Assembly: GCF_003073045.1 (NCBI RefSeq)
Contig: NC_037593.1
Location: 239,525-303,524, forward strand
Reading direction: 5' to 3'
DNA length: 64,000 nt
Origin: Pomacea canaliculata
Taxonomy: Eukaryota > Mollusca > Gastropoda > Architaenioglossa > Ampullariidae
Of this stretch, positions 35,001 to 39,984 are shown piece after piece (positions within the stretch are counted from its first letter, which is position 1; the number at the start of each line of letters is the position of its first letter). A program made the position numbers and the translations under genes. Under the pieces are notes generated by a model. It was not told where the DNA came from. It saw nothing but the letters and a program-made list of their open reading frames with translations, and ran no database searches.

Positions 35001-36638
35001 TGCTCATCTGCTACTGCACTAACTGTGGGTGCTTCAGACACCTCCAGACAAGCAGCATTAGCAGATGATGGGCTGACCTTGAACACAGTACAATAAACAC
35101 AGTCATCTCTCCTTTCTCAATCCCTCTCAAGTGAATACAGTTATATCAGCATAAAACTCAATAATACAATACATATTTGATAATACATATCTGCACATGT
35201 ATACACAGAGTGAGAAAGAGATTTCATGTAGCTGAGAACATCAACCCAGCTTTGGTGACAACTTTACAAGCTGTAAAACAAATACTCCATTAAAACTCAA
35301 AAATATCTGAAGATTCTTTAACCTGATTTCATTAAAGCTTCCAACAAATGATAAATGAAATGTATAGAAATGTGAAAAATGGGTCATAACACAAAACTGT
35401 CGACCATTGCATAATAAAGACGTCTGGCTCTCCATGCACTATCTGTTTTCAAAAGAACTGCTTTGAAAATTATCTGTTTCTTTGTGTATACTTTTTAATT
35501 ATAAATAAGTTCTTGGAAGTATTTCAGTGTTTCCTATCACACATTAGATAAATATATTTTGTGTCATGAAAATTTGCCAAGGAAGTCTGAAAAGTAAATG
35601 ATTTAAGTTAAGGGGTCTGAAAATGTAAGAGTTTAAAGCACGAGACTCAGACTACATTTTATAATGAACCAGATATATTTATTTAATATATTTTATTACT
35701 TCATCATTACTAGTTATGAATTGTCAGTGACACAATTTTACTTGGATAAATGCATGGAATTAATAATTTAACAAAGACAGTGTCTTAACATTAAGAATTA
35801 AGATTATGATAACTATTGATGTGTGCGCTGATGTGACACTTGTGTCAATAAAGCCCCAACAATTTTATCTGAAGGTCTGAAAATCCCCTAGAACTTAAAC
35901 GGCTAATTTTTAGGCAGATCATTCTGCATGGCCTGCGGATAATGTTATAAATGGCCCTTGGAGAAAAAAAGGTTCCCTATAATAGAGTTACAGCATCACC
36001 AAAACGGTAAAAATACTACGAACTCAGTATTTTTCCCTATATCAAATTGCAGAAATGTATGTTTTAATCAAATATTAAATTATCACATGCAAGAAAATAA
36101 CTTTGGTTTGTTCTGCAGTCACAATCAACAACTGACACCGCAGTGTCAAGCTGAAGTGTCACTGTCAGTGATCATTGACATACAGTGTCATAGTGGAATT
36201 TCATTGTCATTGAAAGTTGGAATTATTGTGTATCACTCAATGAAACTCAACATCACAGTATCACACTGGAGTGGCTCAAAGACTGCCTTGATGTCAAACC
36301 ACAGATACAAACAAAGTGTCCATGGGTCTTAGTGCAGTCTGTTGAGGGCAGGGTGTCCTATAGGTAATGAGGGTAATTGCGGAAATTGAACTCAAGCCTG
36401 GAATCACAACACATTCTGAGCACAAGTCAGTAGGTTTCCTGTATAAATCTTGTTCACACTGACACTTTCACACGGCGTGATGCATTTCATCTTTCAATCA
36501 GTAAGGGTACAATTATATCAACTCTCCCTCTCCCCCACCCCACTGACACGATCATTGTGGGAATGTTGGTGTTGACTGTCAAACAATTCCACATACCTTT
36601 GTTCCCGCCCGCTTGCCGCCGGCCCCAAACTTCTCCAT
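2931..36638 (-). CDS. TTC28: TTC28 orthologue, complete 21-exon gene (TPR-CHAT protein)
   Basis: Large scaffold protein of tetratricopeptide repeats plus a CHAT domain; the vertebrate orthologue is a 2481-residue protein linked to midbody and cytokinesis. The 21 coding exons listed below total 8193 nt, and every exon-exon phase is consistent, giving 2730 residues. Order: short N-terminus; first TPR region (about 65-180, NPKWTK motif); TPR array (about 190-1180); CHAT domain (about 1423-1790); post-CHAT block (about 1775-1990, SLQRIQ and SDPGDRL motifs); long Ser-rich tail ending SSKC as in vertebrates. The start at 36638 is the first ATG after an in-frame stop. The CHAT region keeps FATH and GAQC, but the usual SAC catalytic cysteine position reads NSG, so proteolysis is unlikely (inference). 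Least certain are the 5' end of exon 18 and the exon 13/14 junction. Orthology was recognised from remembered family sequence, not by a search. Confidence 0.95.
5316..5530 (-). CDS. TTC28: TTC28 coding exon 20
   Basis: 215 nt encoding LLSLDNSSSMESLSSCHSAS and RMRNFRRQDSFKQ. The SLD(N/S)SSS(M/L)ESL motif is shared with vertebrate TTC28 and marks the start of the Ser-rich tail. Acceptor tttcctcag, donor gtataa. Confidence 0.9.
5761..5868 (-). CDS. TTC28: TTC28 coding exon 19
   Basis: 108 nt encoding GLDLVAVGSDNVTLRLSKQA then VRRHLQFALQALVSVF, matching the vertebrate GFDLCEVG...VHFALQSLLSLF segment. Acceptor atatctaag, donor gtgagt. Confidence 0.88.
6393..6501 (-). CDS. TTC28: TTC28 coding exon 18
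   Basis: 109 nt encoding IREILSKLSAKEAGIDMVFS then VQLWHVSGCHEFLASLG, aligned to the vertebrate VQLWRLPGCHEFLAALG block. The acceptor at atgcag is the only one that fits the incoming phase. Conserved residues just upstream (NMV) suggest the real exon may begin up to 20 nt earlier through a non-obvious splice. Confidence 0.8.
6937..7290 (-). mobile_element. LINE 3' ORF fragment (I/Nimb-like) in TTC28 intron 18
   Basis: A roughly 116-residue open stretch contains FRQRLKDCFVQGWHSDLENS, YLQPERYIDL, FKLAYIHFRFG and a final ACPLYKEEIEDEAHVLFFL. This is the C-terminal end of ORF2 of I-clade non-LTR elements (C..C..EDE.H.L). It is 5'-truncated and no longer joined to a reverse transcriptase. Confidence 0.8.
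7291..7660. other. TTC28 intron 17 sequence, degenerate short repeat only
   Basis: A roughly 65-bp degenerate repeat (tctaacaggtgtcatggcctg...) recurs two to three times at about 7430-7560. No coding or RNA feature seen. Confidence 0.4.
7725..8345 (+). mobile_element. CR1-like LINE 3' end in TTC28 intron 17
   Basis: ORF2 C-terminus SRIEYKLSMLCCNVFADTCP, TQLRSSSDDRLLTLPV, TYGHRMFSYCAVKQRNSLAF and FTRALKTPLL, followed by a 3' UTR. The UTR ends in the ttgttcttaagtgttaagag block and a TTATTATCATCATT tail. The same tail block occurs at 37.27 kb and, inverted, at 61.05 kb. 5'-truncated; assigned to the CR1/L2-like group from the C-terminal motif. Confidence 0.8.
8390..8466 (-). CDS. TTC28: TTC28 coding exon 17 (small)
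   Basis: 77 nt encoding LPPSSLTALSKFVTSCDVGE and ALIQG, matching the vertebrate segment that follows LQSLLG. Acceptor gtgtgtag, donor gtatgt. It sits between two unrelated + strand LINE tails, which makes it easy to miss. Confidence 0.85.
8505..8735 (+). mobile_element. short LINE 3' fragment
   Basis: Contains SNRQLKSFVPSAVQLLN, the typical last motif of many LINE ORF2 proteins (RY..SFIPSAI.LLN). About 100 bp later comes attgggactaataaag with a TTATTGTTATT tail. Very short, family uncertain. Confidence 0.5.
8957..9188 (-). CDS. TTC28: TTC28 coding exon 16 (post-CHAT)
   Basis: 232 nt. MEKSLQRIQQGARNPMYTTV, SVENKVGAVPGWKELLQAVG and AVFFPQSDPGDRLAQASGSL are almost identical to vertebrate TTC28. 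The leading Met is internal: the acceptor atttttag precedes it directly. Donor gtgagt. Confidence 0.95.
9190..10148. other. TTC28 intron 15: AT-rich, short tandem repeats, LINE-like tail
   Basis: Contains a degenerate 40-60 bp repeat (ttactgtctactgttatgatg..cattctgtataat) at about 9770-9870 and again at 10050-10120. A segment ending in gacaataaagatgtcttgta lies between the two repeat blocks and looks like a retroelement 3' tail. No coding exon seen. Confidence 0.4.
10149..10340 (-). CDS. TTC28: TTC28 coding exon 15 (CHAT end)
   Basis: 192 nt, phase 0. ALSKAVKTVQSTKQFSHPAN followed by WGGWVVVGQDVRL closes the CHAT domain, and CREILRVLLHL leads into the post-CHAT helix. Acceptor cttatgcag, donor gtatgc. 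Confidence 0.95.
10674..10972 (-). mobile_element. tRNA-derived SINE with 12-bp target-site duplication
   Basis: On the minus strand the element begins gcggcccggtggcgcaacgg (A-box-like), has a degenerate B box (ccctgagttcatttc), and ends in an A tail. The flanking direct repeat ACATCAAGCACT is at 10662-10673 and 10973-10984. Other members of the family are at 29.82, 34.44 and 50.01 kb. The insertion is inside a decayed copy of the TTC28 terminal exon. Confidence 0.85.
10977..11125 (-). pseudogene. decayed duplicate (a) of the extreme 3' end of TTC28 exon 21
   Basis: Matches 2947-3060: both carry, in order, the tgctttt(a/g)gcaata, acaccagttt and ttactgaatgat blocks. A roughly 35-bp insertion and substitutions destroy the frame. 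A SINE has split its distal end. It lies next to copy (b) at 11.36-11.79 kb, in the same orientation. Confidence 0.7.
11360..11785 (-). pseudogene. decayed duplicate (b) of the end of TTC28 exon 21
   Basis: Corresponds to about 2940-3385 of the terminal exon. Shared blocks: NTSASCPKVQGVSDTHYTTH, then THETDVQKSIVNVTLYED, nearly unchanged at DNA level over 150 bp. It has lost the FESDSG segment, is frameshifted near 11690 and does not end in SSKC. It lies in TTC28 intron 14, so it is an intragenic duplication. It has a roughly 100-residue ORF, but I see no clean acceptor in frame. Confidence 0.85.
11914..12327 (-). CDS. TTC28: TTC28 coding exon 14 (CHAT core)
   Basis: 414 nt, phase 0. Carries the CHAT core: VIHFATHISWKLSSIVLSP, EYLLTAADILNLRLHAKLVV, then NSGYTD, GLTRALLSAGAQCVLFSLW and PVPDAASKLL. 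The histidine of FATH is present. Where caspase-like CHAT proteins usually have SAC, this protein has NSG, and vertebrate TTC28 also lacks that cysteine. Confidence 0.93.
12483..12692 (-). CDS. TTC28: TTC28 coding exon 13 (CHAT)
   Basis: 210 nt, phase 0. GALVVGNPQLTPSI, IPGAEYEARILGELLSCRPL and GSEATKGAVLHQVEQ are CHAT-domain motifs (VVGNP, EA..L). The 3' end could also fall 9 nt earlier at an AAG before gtagaa if the next acceptor shifts as well. The canonical pair is chosen here. Confidence 0.88.
12992..13234 (-). CDS. TTC28: TTC28 coding exon 12 (CHAT domain start)
   Basis: 243 nt. STLYQCLMAPMEEA, LVLVLQGDLYLIPFLMLRAE and YLFERFNLIIVPSISALN match the first strands of the TTC28 CHAT domain. 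Phase 0 both ends; acceptor tctttgcag, donor gtgaga. Confidence 0.95.
13235..13566. other. TTC28 intron 11 (GC-AG), nothing recognised
   Basis: 332-bp intron bounded by gcaagt and tttgcag on the minus strand. AT-rich, no repeats or ORFs of note. Confidence 0.6.
13567..13816 (-). CDS. TTC28: TTC28 coding exon 11, GC donor
   Basis: 250 nt encoding SGRIQNLQDVSDAESDANSE, LEELGGRLNAESDRTGFLAM and LTPQRQASFK. The 3' splice site is followed by gcaagt, not gt. AAG followed by gcaagt is the consensus of GC-AG introns, and only this boundary keeps the frame into exon 12. Confidence 0.9.
13817..14282. other. TTC28 intron 10, nothing recognised
   Basis: 466-bp intron; AT-rich, with no ORF, repeat or transposon end that I can recognise. 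Confidence 0.5.
14283..14505 (-). CDS. TTC28: TTC28 coding exon 10
   Basis: 223 nt, less conserved linker with Ser/Thr-rich sequence (LVKFHELSLWELEN, CVGQVRESMGIETH). An internal gtgtgg would put the next exon out of frame, so the gtgaga donor after GGAAC is required by phase. Confidence 0.85.
14750..15002 (-). CDS. TTC28: TTC28 coding exon 9
   Basis: 253 nt. RVLVTLGRPDEALVVAERAC, TRAFIDLLLERQAG, SPITIDQMTATVAKQKALVL and AAGSLYTWLLSPKKG match the TPR-to-CHAT linker of vertebrate TTC28. Acceptor tgttttag, donor gtaagt. Confidence 0.95.
15340..16170 (+). mobile_element. LINE reverse-transcriptase remnant, family A (no internal arrays)
   Basis: Contains TSAVLLDNQLGAYFCTTVGV then CEGCPLSS, QFTDDIDLLAGTNKELQG (FADD box, Ala to Thr), SSFKYLGATLSNDGSS-like sequence, TTKYKLYKSLVVPLLHYVCD then TWTLLAKMERRIQSFEN. 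Several frameshifts. It is antisense to TTC28, in intron 8. It is the unexpanded relative of the array-ridden copy at 37.4-41.3 kb. Confidence 0.85.
16290..16445 (-). mobile_element. LINE RT fragment (I/Nimb-like)
   Basis: Minus-strand translation reads NLPTDIIFKIFDTKIKHILL then YGSEIRGWKQN, the LYGSE(I/V)WG block of I-clade LINEs. It abuts an oppositely oriented fragment of a different LINE at about 16450. Confidence 0.75.
16450..16625 (+). mobile_element. LINE ORF2 3' end, family B (RTE-like)
   Basis: The segment ctggaaaagaacagtagaga through aggagcaacaaggaacaaac is nearly identical in inverted orientation to 61990-62140. It encodes the ...[21 protein letters not shown] end of an RTE-like ORF2. 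Confidence 0.75.
16841..17118 (-). CDS. TTC28: TTC28 coding exon 8 (end of TPR array)
   Basis: 278 nt encoding GRVHQALGHHTQAVQYLQQG, AEQLRRREDEAKIRHRLGLALWGSGNLEE and SLFDLQTACYQALQ. These are near-identical to the segment that closes the TPR array in vertebrate TTC28. Ends in phase 0 before gtaatc. Confidence 0.95.
17307..17353. repeat. perfect 21-bp-arm palindrome
   Basis: Left arm agtggtcacatttatcatt-ta, 5-base centre aaatt, right arm its exact reverse complement. The 47-bp unit would form a stable hairpin or cruciform. It lies in TTC28 intron 7 and resembles the stem of a terminal-repeat-only transposon relic, but no target duplication was recognised. Confidence 0.85.
17718..17858 (-). 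CDS. TTC28: TTC28 coding exon 7
   Basis: 141 nt, one TPR unit (CRAYGNLGLSHESLGNYKEA, then HQEQHLSIAAEMNDRVAKT). One-base carry in and out. Acceptor gctgcag, donor gtgagt. A frame-shadow ORF makes it easy to overlook, but the match to vertebrate TTC28 is close. Confidence 0.93.
17859..18460. other. TTC28 intron 6, nothing recognised
   Basis: About 600 bp of AT-rich sequence between exons 6 and 7, with no ORFs, transposon ends or repeats that I can identify. Confidence 0.5.
18461..19391 (-). CDS. TTC28: TTC28 coding exon 6 (large TPR exon)
   Basis: 931 nt continuing the TPR array: MGDMAGAVRVYNQQL, GECRAHGHLGNVH, GNLGITRMNMGQLEEAIGFF, GNLGDCYEALGDFEEAV-like units and AACGLGGVYQQMCEYETALKYH. 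Phase 0 in, one base out. Acceptor ctcttgcag lies 41 bp from an intronic hAT MITE; donor gtgagt. Confidence 0.95.
19433..19874. mobile_element. hAT-type MITE, 442 bp, 8-bp target duplication
   Basis: Terminal inverted repeats CAGTGATGCCCAACTT.. and CAGGGATGCCCAACTT.. (right end read inverted), each followed by gggcc-rich subterminal sequence. The exact 8-bp duplication GTGTTAAT is at 19425-19432 and 19875-19882. No transposase coding sequence. It sits in TTC28 intron 5, 41 bp from the exon 6 acceptor. Confidence 0.95.
19883..21540. other. rest of TTC28 intron 5, no gene recognised
   Basis: Contains a roughly 27-bp A tract near 20320 and purine-rich sequence at 19980-20200. The short ORF at 20760-21050 (+) shows no family motif. 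I see no transposon ends. Confidence 0.4.
21541..22916 (-). CDS. TTC28: TTC28 coding exon 5 (large TPR exon)
   Basis: 1376 nt encoding about eleven TPR units, with motifs such as GECRAYGNLGSAFF, SSLGHVYTAIGDYPNALASH, YAGLGHAARC and ARALCNLGNFHCARGDF. Repeats follow the GNLG/ALG-every-40-residues pattern typical of TTC28. It starts after tgtgcag. A second in-frame acceptor three bases further (CAGGAG) would remove one residue and gives the better match to vertebrates. It ends GDLMLK before gtaaat. Confidence 0.95.
22917..23115. other. TTC28 intron 4 (short)
   Basis: 199-bp intron whose acceptor is a tandem CAGGAG. Nothing else recognised. Confidence 0.5.
23116..23388 (-). CDS. TTC28: TTC28 coding exon 4
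   Basis: 273 nt with a split codon at each end. Contains SPFVLMAVVGQELL, GTCSLKLRGSVFSALASAH and YMQQDLAVTKSLG, all strongly conserved in TTC28. Acceptor gtttcag, donor gtgagt. Confidence 0.95.
23816..23963 (-). CDS. TTC28: TTC28 coding exon 3
   Basis: 148 nt, entering in phase 0 and leaving with one base. Encodes AYLREGVALQHLGQHGDALA and on to LKSPLK, continuing the first TPR block directly from NPKWTK exactly as in vertebrates. Flanked by a ttgtag acceptor and a gtatct donor. Confidence 0.92.
24310..26200 (-). mobile_element. I-clade LINE with internal deletion (ORF1 fused to RNase H region)
   Basis: From 5' to 3' on the minus strand: a 5' UTR-like block (26200-25860); ORF1 start MAPKKTNLEEHTREVEFSDS with WPHFLIVDGAELAQPLSSLS; an abrupt junction to the RNase H region of ORF2 (YPGFYFIFTDGS, then DIVYTWASGHTGIHGNFRVD); an ORF2 tail; and a 3' UTR ending in A-rich sequence near 24325. 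The endonuclease and RT are missing. A hAT MITE interrupts it at 24653-24952. It lies in TTC28 intron 2. Confidence 0.85.
24653..24952. mobile_element. hAT-type MITE, 300 bp, nested in a LINE
   Basis: Ends CAGGCCTGACGAGAG and (inverted) CAGGGCCGCCGAGAG. Exact 8-bp duplication GTCAGAAC at 24645-24652 and 24953-24960. The ends are GC-rich, with gggcccggg stretches near both. Removing it rejoins LINE sequence. Confidence 0.92.
26440..26620 (+). mobile_element. LINE RT N-terminal fragment
   Basis: Translation VLWKEVQSAIHCLKGRKSPG then FNNVPAKLLKHEEE matches the start of LINE RT domains (EV..A...LK..KSPG.D.IP.ELLK). A frameshift follows and reads SEKIWEGS. Oriented opposite to the LINE just to its left. 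Confidence 0.75.
26620..29815. other. TTC28 intron 2 sequence: microsatellites, no exon recognised
   Basis: (TG)n/(CA)n tracts at 27405-27425, 27755-27870 and 28050-28065. A degenerate 55-60 bp repeat (gcagtgac..tatatcat.acaatg.acctaaatcat) lies at 28380-28515. No convincing coding sequence. Confidence 0.45.
29816..29994 (-). mobile_element. tRNA-derived SINE
   Basis: Same family as 10.67 kb. Minus-strand start agcggtccggtggcgcaacg, a local duplication of the ttagcgc A-box segment, then the shared tttctctgcacgtgacatct body and a longer ggctatattacggca..taaaac end. Confidence 0.8.
30380..31480. promoter_or_regulatory. CpG-rich island-like segment in TTC28 intron 2
   Basis: GC- and CpG-rich by eye (for example gcccgggacgtgcgggtagg; gctgcgcggccggtgcgcta), unlike the flanking intron. 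Several long ORFs here are frame noise from the GC content. It could be an internal promoter for a shorter TTC28 transcript or an unannotated first exon. No transcript evidence is available. Confidence 0.35.
31990..32112. repeat. degenerate ~37-bp tandem repeat
   Basis: Three imperfect copies of ttagaca.g.tgaac.acttacagt in TTC28 intron 2. Confidence 0.5.
33090..33500. repeat. degenerate ~45-60 bp tandem repeat
   Basis: About eight decayed copies of a unit containing ctaagatactggcatgac, then ttctcaacctact and ggcctgg. A tiny hAT relic at 33332-33388 interrupts it. Confidence 0.65.
33332..33388. mobile_element. 57-bp hAT MITE relic
   Basis: Starts CAGCGGTTCTCAAAG, ends CACTG, and has 8-bp flanks TTCTAACC and TCCTAACC (one mismatch). 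Its first 50 bp align with the left end of the 317-bp MITE at 50069-50385, so it is an almost completely deleted member of that family. Confidence 0.75.
33764..34015. repeat. 34-bp minisatellite, about 7.4 copies
   Basis: Near-identical units begin at 33764, 33798, 33832, 33866, 33900, 33934 and 33968, with a partial unit at 34002 (core ggtctgtttacacagccatc). Because 34 is not a multiple of three and the unit has no stops, it opens long false ORFs. Confidence 0.97.
34436..34611 (-). mobile_element. tRNA-derived SINE
   Basis: Diverged member of the 10.67-kb family. Minus strand has gtacaatggttagcacctgt (A box) and ctaggttcagatctc (B box), then the tttctctgagtgtggtatct body. It lies just inside TTC28 intron 2. 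Confidence 0.75.
34727..35077 (-). CDS. TTC28: TTC28 coding exon 2 (first TPR region)
   Basis: 117 codons, phase 0 to phase 0, from ttcaag acceptor to gtaagt donor. The second half holds the canonical first TPR: FLQKVRQ, NNGDFRRAVQAYTEAI, DPSNHILYTNRAAAYFKL and then NPKWTK, closely matching the vertebrate TTC28 N-terminal TPR. The first 45 residues are low-complexity Ala/Ser/Pro and less conserved. Confidence 0.92.
35078..36596. other. TTC28 intron 1, nothing recognised
   Basis: AT-rich. A weak 'agtgtca' degenerate repetition at about 36130-36270; otherwise no ORF, RNA or transposon end that I can support. Confidence 0.45.
36597..36638 (-). CDS. TTC28: TTC28 coding exon 1 (start codon)
   Basis: Encodes 14 residues, MEKFGAGGKRAGTK, ending in phase 0 at AAG followed by a gtatgt donor. 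An in-frame TAG lies 5' of the ATG, and the next coding exon continues the reading frame. The vertebrate N-terminus is longer and not alignable, so this exon rests on splice signal and frame rather than similarity. Confidence 0.7.
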
Positions 36639-36960
36639 GGAAATCACTTCAGCAGGCAGCAGAAATAATGGACGAACATGCTTGTCTGTCGTGACAAGAG
36701 CCAGTCTGTGATCGACAGTCTACACCACAAGTTTCCACAGCACCAGGTAGCCCTCCACTGGGCGCCATCTTCGTTCTTCACGGTCTGCCGCTCAACAGGT
36801 TGAGTCCTCAATCGTCAAGGCTTACCTGCCATACGTCATCACCGCGTCAACAGGTGTTTCTTTCTTTGCCGCTAACCTCCTTCGCTCCTTAGTCATCATT
36901 ACATCCTTGATTGAAGACCTATACTTCACTCACAGGTAGAAATCATCAGTCAAGAGGCGA
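36639..36960 (-). promoter_or_regulatory. probable TTC28 promoter and 5' UTR region
   Basis: Sequence immediately upstream of the TTC28 start codon. It is locally richer in G, C and CpG than the surrounding AT-rich introns and contains the YY1-like motif described for the upstream ORF. No TATA box was recognised at a fixed position. The extent is approximate. Confidence 0.4.
36649..36768 (-). promoter_or_regulatory. upstream ORF in TTC28 5' leader, starting in a YY1-like motif
   Basis: A 39-codon ORF begins at an ATG embedded in AAGATGGCGCC, which matches the YY1 site often found just inside metazoan promoters, and ends 10 nt before the TTC28 ATG. If it is in the transcript, it would be translated before the main ORF and could damp TTC28 expression. 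If the transcription start lies below 36768, it is only a promoter element. Transcript 5' ends were not visible. Confidence 0.4.
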
Positions 36961-37199
36961 AGGAGGCCACTTGCCGCACACTGGATGTCGTTTTGTACAG
37001 GTGACACTTGATTGACAGGGGACGTAACCCTTGCTCAGGTACAAACCCTAGGACAGGTCTGCAGCTGTCACACGGCAACATTGACTGCCTCCATCCACAT
37101 TTTGGTTTAGAAACACTTTGTCTGCAGCTATTTGGCTGTGTGAGCGGAAAGCACAATAACTTGGGTAAGTGGAGGCCATTATCTTCTCTTGTTGTTTAT

Positions 37200-37335
37200 T
37201 TTGTTATAGTTCATGTTATTTGTTTGTTTTCCTCTCTCTCGCATGCTCTCCGTCTTTCGTTCTTGTTCTTAAGCGCTAAGAGCACAGTCCATGTGAATAT
37301 GCGCTTGACACATTTTGAATTATTATTATTCCACC
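37200..37335 (+). mobile_element. LINE 3' tail fragment (CR1-like)
   Basis: Contains ttgttcttaagcgctaagag, catgtgaatatgcgctt and an ATTATTATT end, the same 3' block as 8255-8345. It lies upstream of the expanded LINE copy. Confidence 0.65.
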
Positions 37336-37602
37336 ATCGCTAGGTGTGTTGTGTAGTCACATGGCCTGGGTTTTGTACCTGCCCGCCGCACAGCTTATAA
37401 TCGCGAGACTCAACAGAAAACTTCGCCCGTCGCCGTTATGCACAATCATCGTCAGCACCAGTGCCACCCCAGCACAGCTTCACCGACTGTAAGCAGACTT
37501 TTGAGGAGAGAGTGGCACGAGGGGCTGTGGCACGTCATGCAAACATTCAACCAGCAATCAAGGTCTCGTCAGGTCACCCAATCGCTACTAACAGCTCAAG
37601 GA

Positions 37603-38762
37603 TTGTGTATATGTGTATATATACAGGGTGTATGTGTATACACAGGCTGTATGTGTATGTGTATATGTGTATATATACAGGCTGGATGTGTATGTGTATA
37701 TACAGGCTGTATGTGTATATGTGTATATATACAGGCTGTATGTGTATGTGTATATGTGTATATATACAGGCTGTATGTGTATGTGTATATACAGGCTGTA
37801 TGTGTATATGTGTATATATACAGGCTGTATGTGTATGTGTATATGTGTATATATACAGGCTGTATGTGTATGTGTATATGTGTATATATACAGGCTGGAT
37901 GTGTATGTGTATATACAGGCTGTATGTGTATATGTGTATATATACAGGCTGTATGTGTATGTGTATATATACAGGCTGTATGTGTATGTGTATATACAGG
38001 CTGTATGTGTATATGTGTATATATACAGGCTGTATGTGTATGTGTATATGTGTATATATACAGGCTGTATGTGTATGTGTATATGTGTATATATACAGGC
38101 TGGATGTGTATGTGTATATACAGGCTGGATGTGTATGTGTATATACAGGCTGTATGTGTATATGTATATATACAGGCTGTATGTGTATATACAGGCTGTA
38201 TGTGTATATATACAGGCTGGATGTGTATGTGTATATGTGTATATACAGGCTGTATGTGTATATACAGGCTGGATGTGTATGTGTATATACAGGCTGTATG
38301 TGTATATGTATATATACAGGCTGTATGTGTATATATACAGGCTGTATGTGTATATATACAGGCTGTATGTGTATGTGTATATGTGTATATACAGGCTGTA
38401 TGTGTATATATACAGCTGTATGTGTATATGTGTATATATACAGGCTGTATGTGTATATGTGTATATATACAGGCTGTATGTATATATACAGGCTGTATGT
38501 GTATATATACAGGCTGGATGTGTATGTGTATATGTGTATATATACAGGCTGTATGTGTATATGTGTATATATACAGGCTGTATGTGTATGTGTATATATA
38601 CAGGCTGTATGTGTATATGTGTATATATACAGGCTGTATGTGTATATGTGTATATATACAGGCTGTATGTGTATGTATACATGCTGTATGTATATCTATA
38701 TACAGGCTGTATGTGTATGTATATACAGGCTGTATGTGTATGTATATACAGAGGCTGTATGT
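37603..38762. repeat. array 1: variable TG/TA-rich minisatellite, ~1.16 kb
   Basis: About 40 units of the form tacaggctgtatgtgtatat with variable numbers of tgtgta and tata. It lies between the LINE segments encoding WHEGLW and VRQG. It has almost no stops in several frames on both strands, which creates spurious ORFs of 393-483 codons. Confidence 0.97.
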
Positions 38763-38914
38763 ACGTCAAGGGCGCCCCCTATCACCGGTGCTGGTCAACA
38801 TCATCTTGGAGAACATCAGTGGTGAAACCCTCCACCTCCACCACTCGTCCTCCCTGTCATGGAAGTTGATTTACACTCACACTTTGTAGACGACATCCAT
38901 GTGATAGAAGGCCC

Positions 38915-39485
38915 TATAGGGGGCACTACAGCAGGCACTATAGGAAGCACTACAGCAGGCACTACAGGAGACACTATAGCAGGCATACACTATAGGAAGC
39001 ACTACAGCAGGCACTACAGGAGACACTATAGCAGGCATACACTATAGGAAGCCCTAGAGGAGGCACTACAGCAAGGACTATAGGAGGCACTACAGCAGGC
39101 ACTATAGGAGGCACTACAGCAGGCACTACAGGAAGCACTACAGCAGGCACTACAGGAGACACTATAGCACGCATGCCCTATATGAGGCACTACAGCAGGC
39201 ACTATAGGAGGCATTGTAGCATGCAGGCACTACAGGAGGCAGTACAGCAGGCAGGCACTATAAAGGGCACTATAGCAGGCAGGCACTATAGGAAGCACTA
39301 CAGCAGCACTATAAGAGGCATTATATCATGCATTACAGCAGGCACTATAGGAGGCATTATAGCAGGCACTACAGCAGGCTCTATAGGAAGCACTACAGCA
39401 GCACTATAAGAGGCATTATATCATGCATTACAGCAGGCTCTATAGGAAGCACTATAGGAGGCACTACAGTATGCAGGCACTACGG
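38915..39485. repeat. array 2: 12-bp-based minisatellite
   Basis: Alternating 12-mers gcactacagcag and gcactataggag, with local gains such as gcaggcatac. It starts immediately after the LINE FVDD box and ends shortly before the VVSSFKYL block. Confidence 0.95.
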
Positions 39486-39984
39486 CAGAGAACTACAAGA
39501 CCTCACCAACACACGGACAGGTCCAACACAAGGAATGGAGACCCGCACTGACTATAGTCCTGGTCATTGACGACGGCCAAGCAGAGATCGACATGAAGGT
39601 AGTGTGGGTGGAAGTGGTCAGCAGCTTCAAATACTTGGCAGCCACTTTTCCCAAGGACGACAACTCCACAGATACCCACCCCAGGATCGCGACAGTAACA
39701 TGGCTCCACTGGACAAGGTCTGGTGCACCCGTGACACCAGGTGGACTACAAAGTACACGTCCCGCATAGCACCCTCTCTGTTGTACGGGTGTCAAGTGCA
39801 GACAACCCAGGGAGTGGAGGACCAGTGCCCGAGGAGGCTGCTGTGGACGTCGTACTGAGAACGTACACGTACCCGACACCACCGACATCTACCTGCAACG
39901 GTCAAGCGGCGCAAGTCATGTGACCCACACAACACTTTGTTCAAGGTACCTTGAAATGTAGTCGACGCCGCCATGGTCAGAGGA

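Noticed and set aside
37438..38889. Long overlapping ORFs (up to 483 codons, + strand, and 393 codons, - strand)
   Set aside because: They run through the TG/TA minisatellite, which lacks stops in several frames on both strands. The product is Tyr/Cys/Val or Thr/His/Tyr monotony with LINE sequence at the ends.
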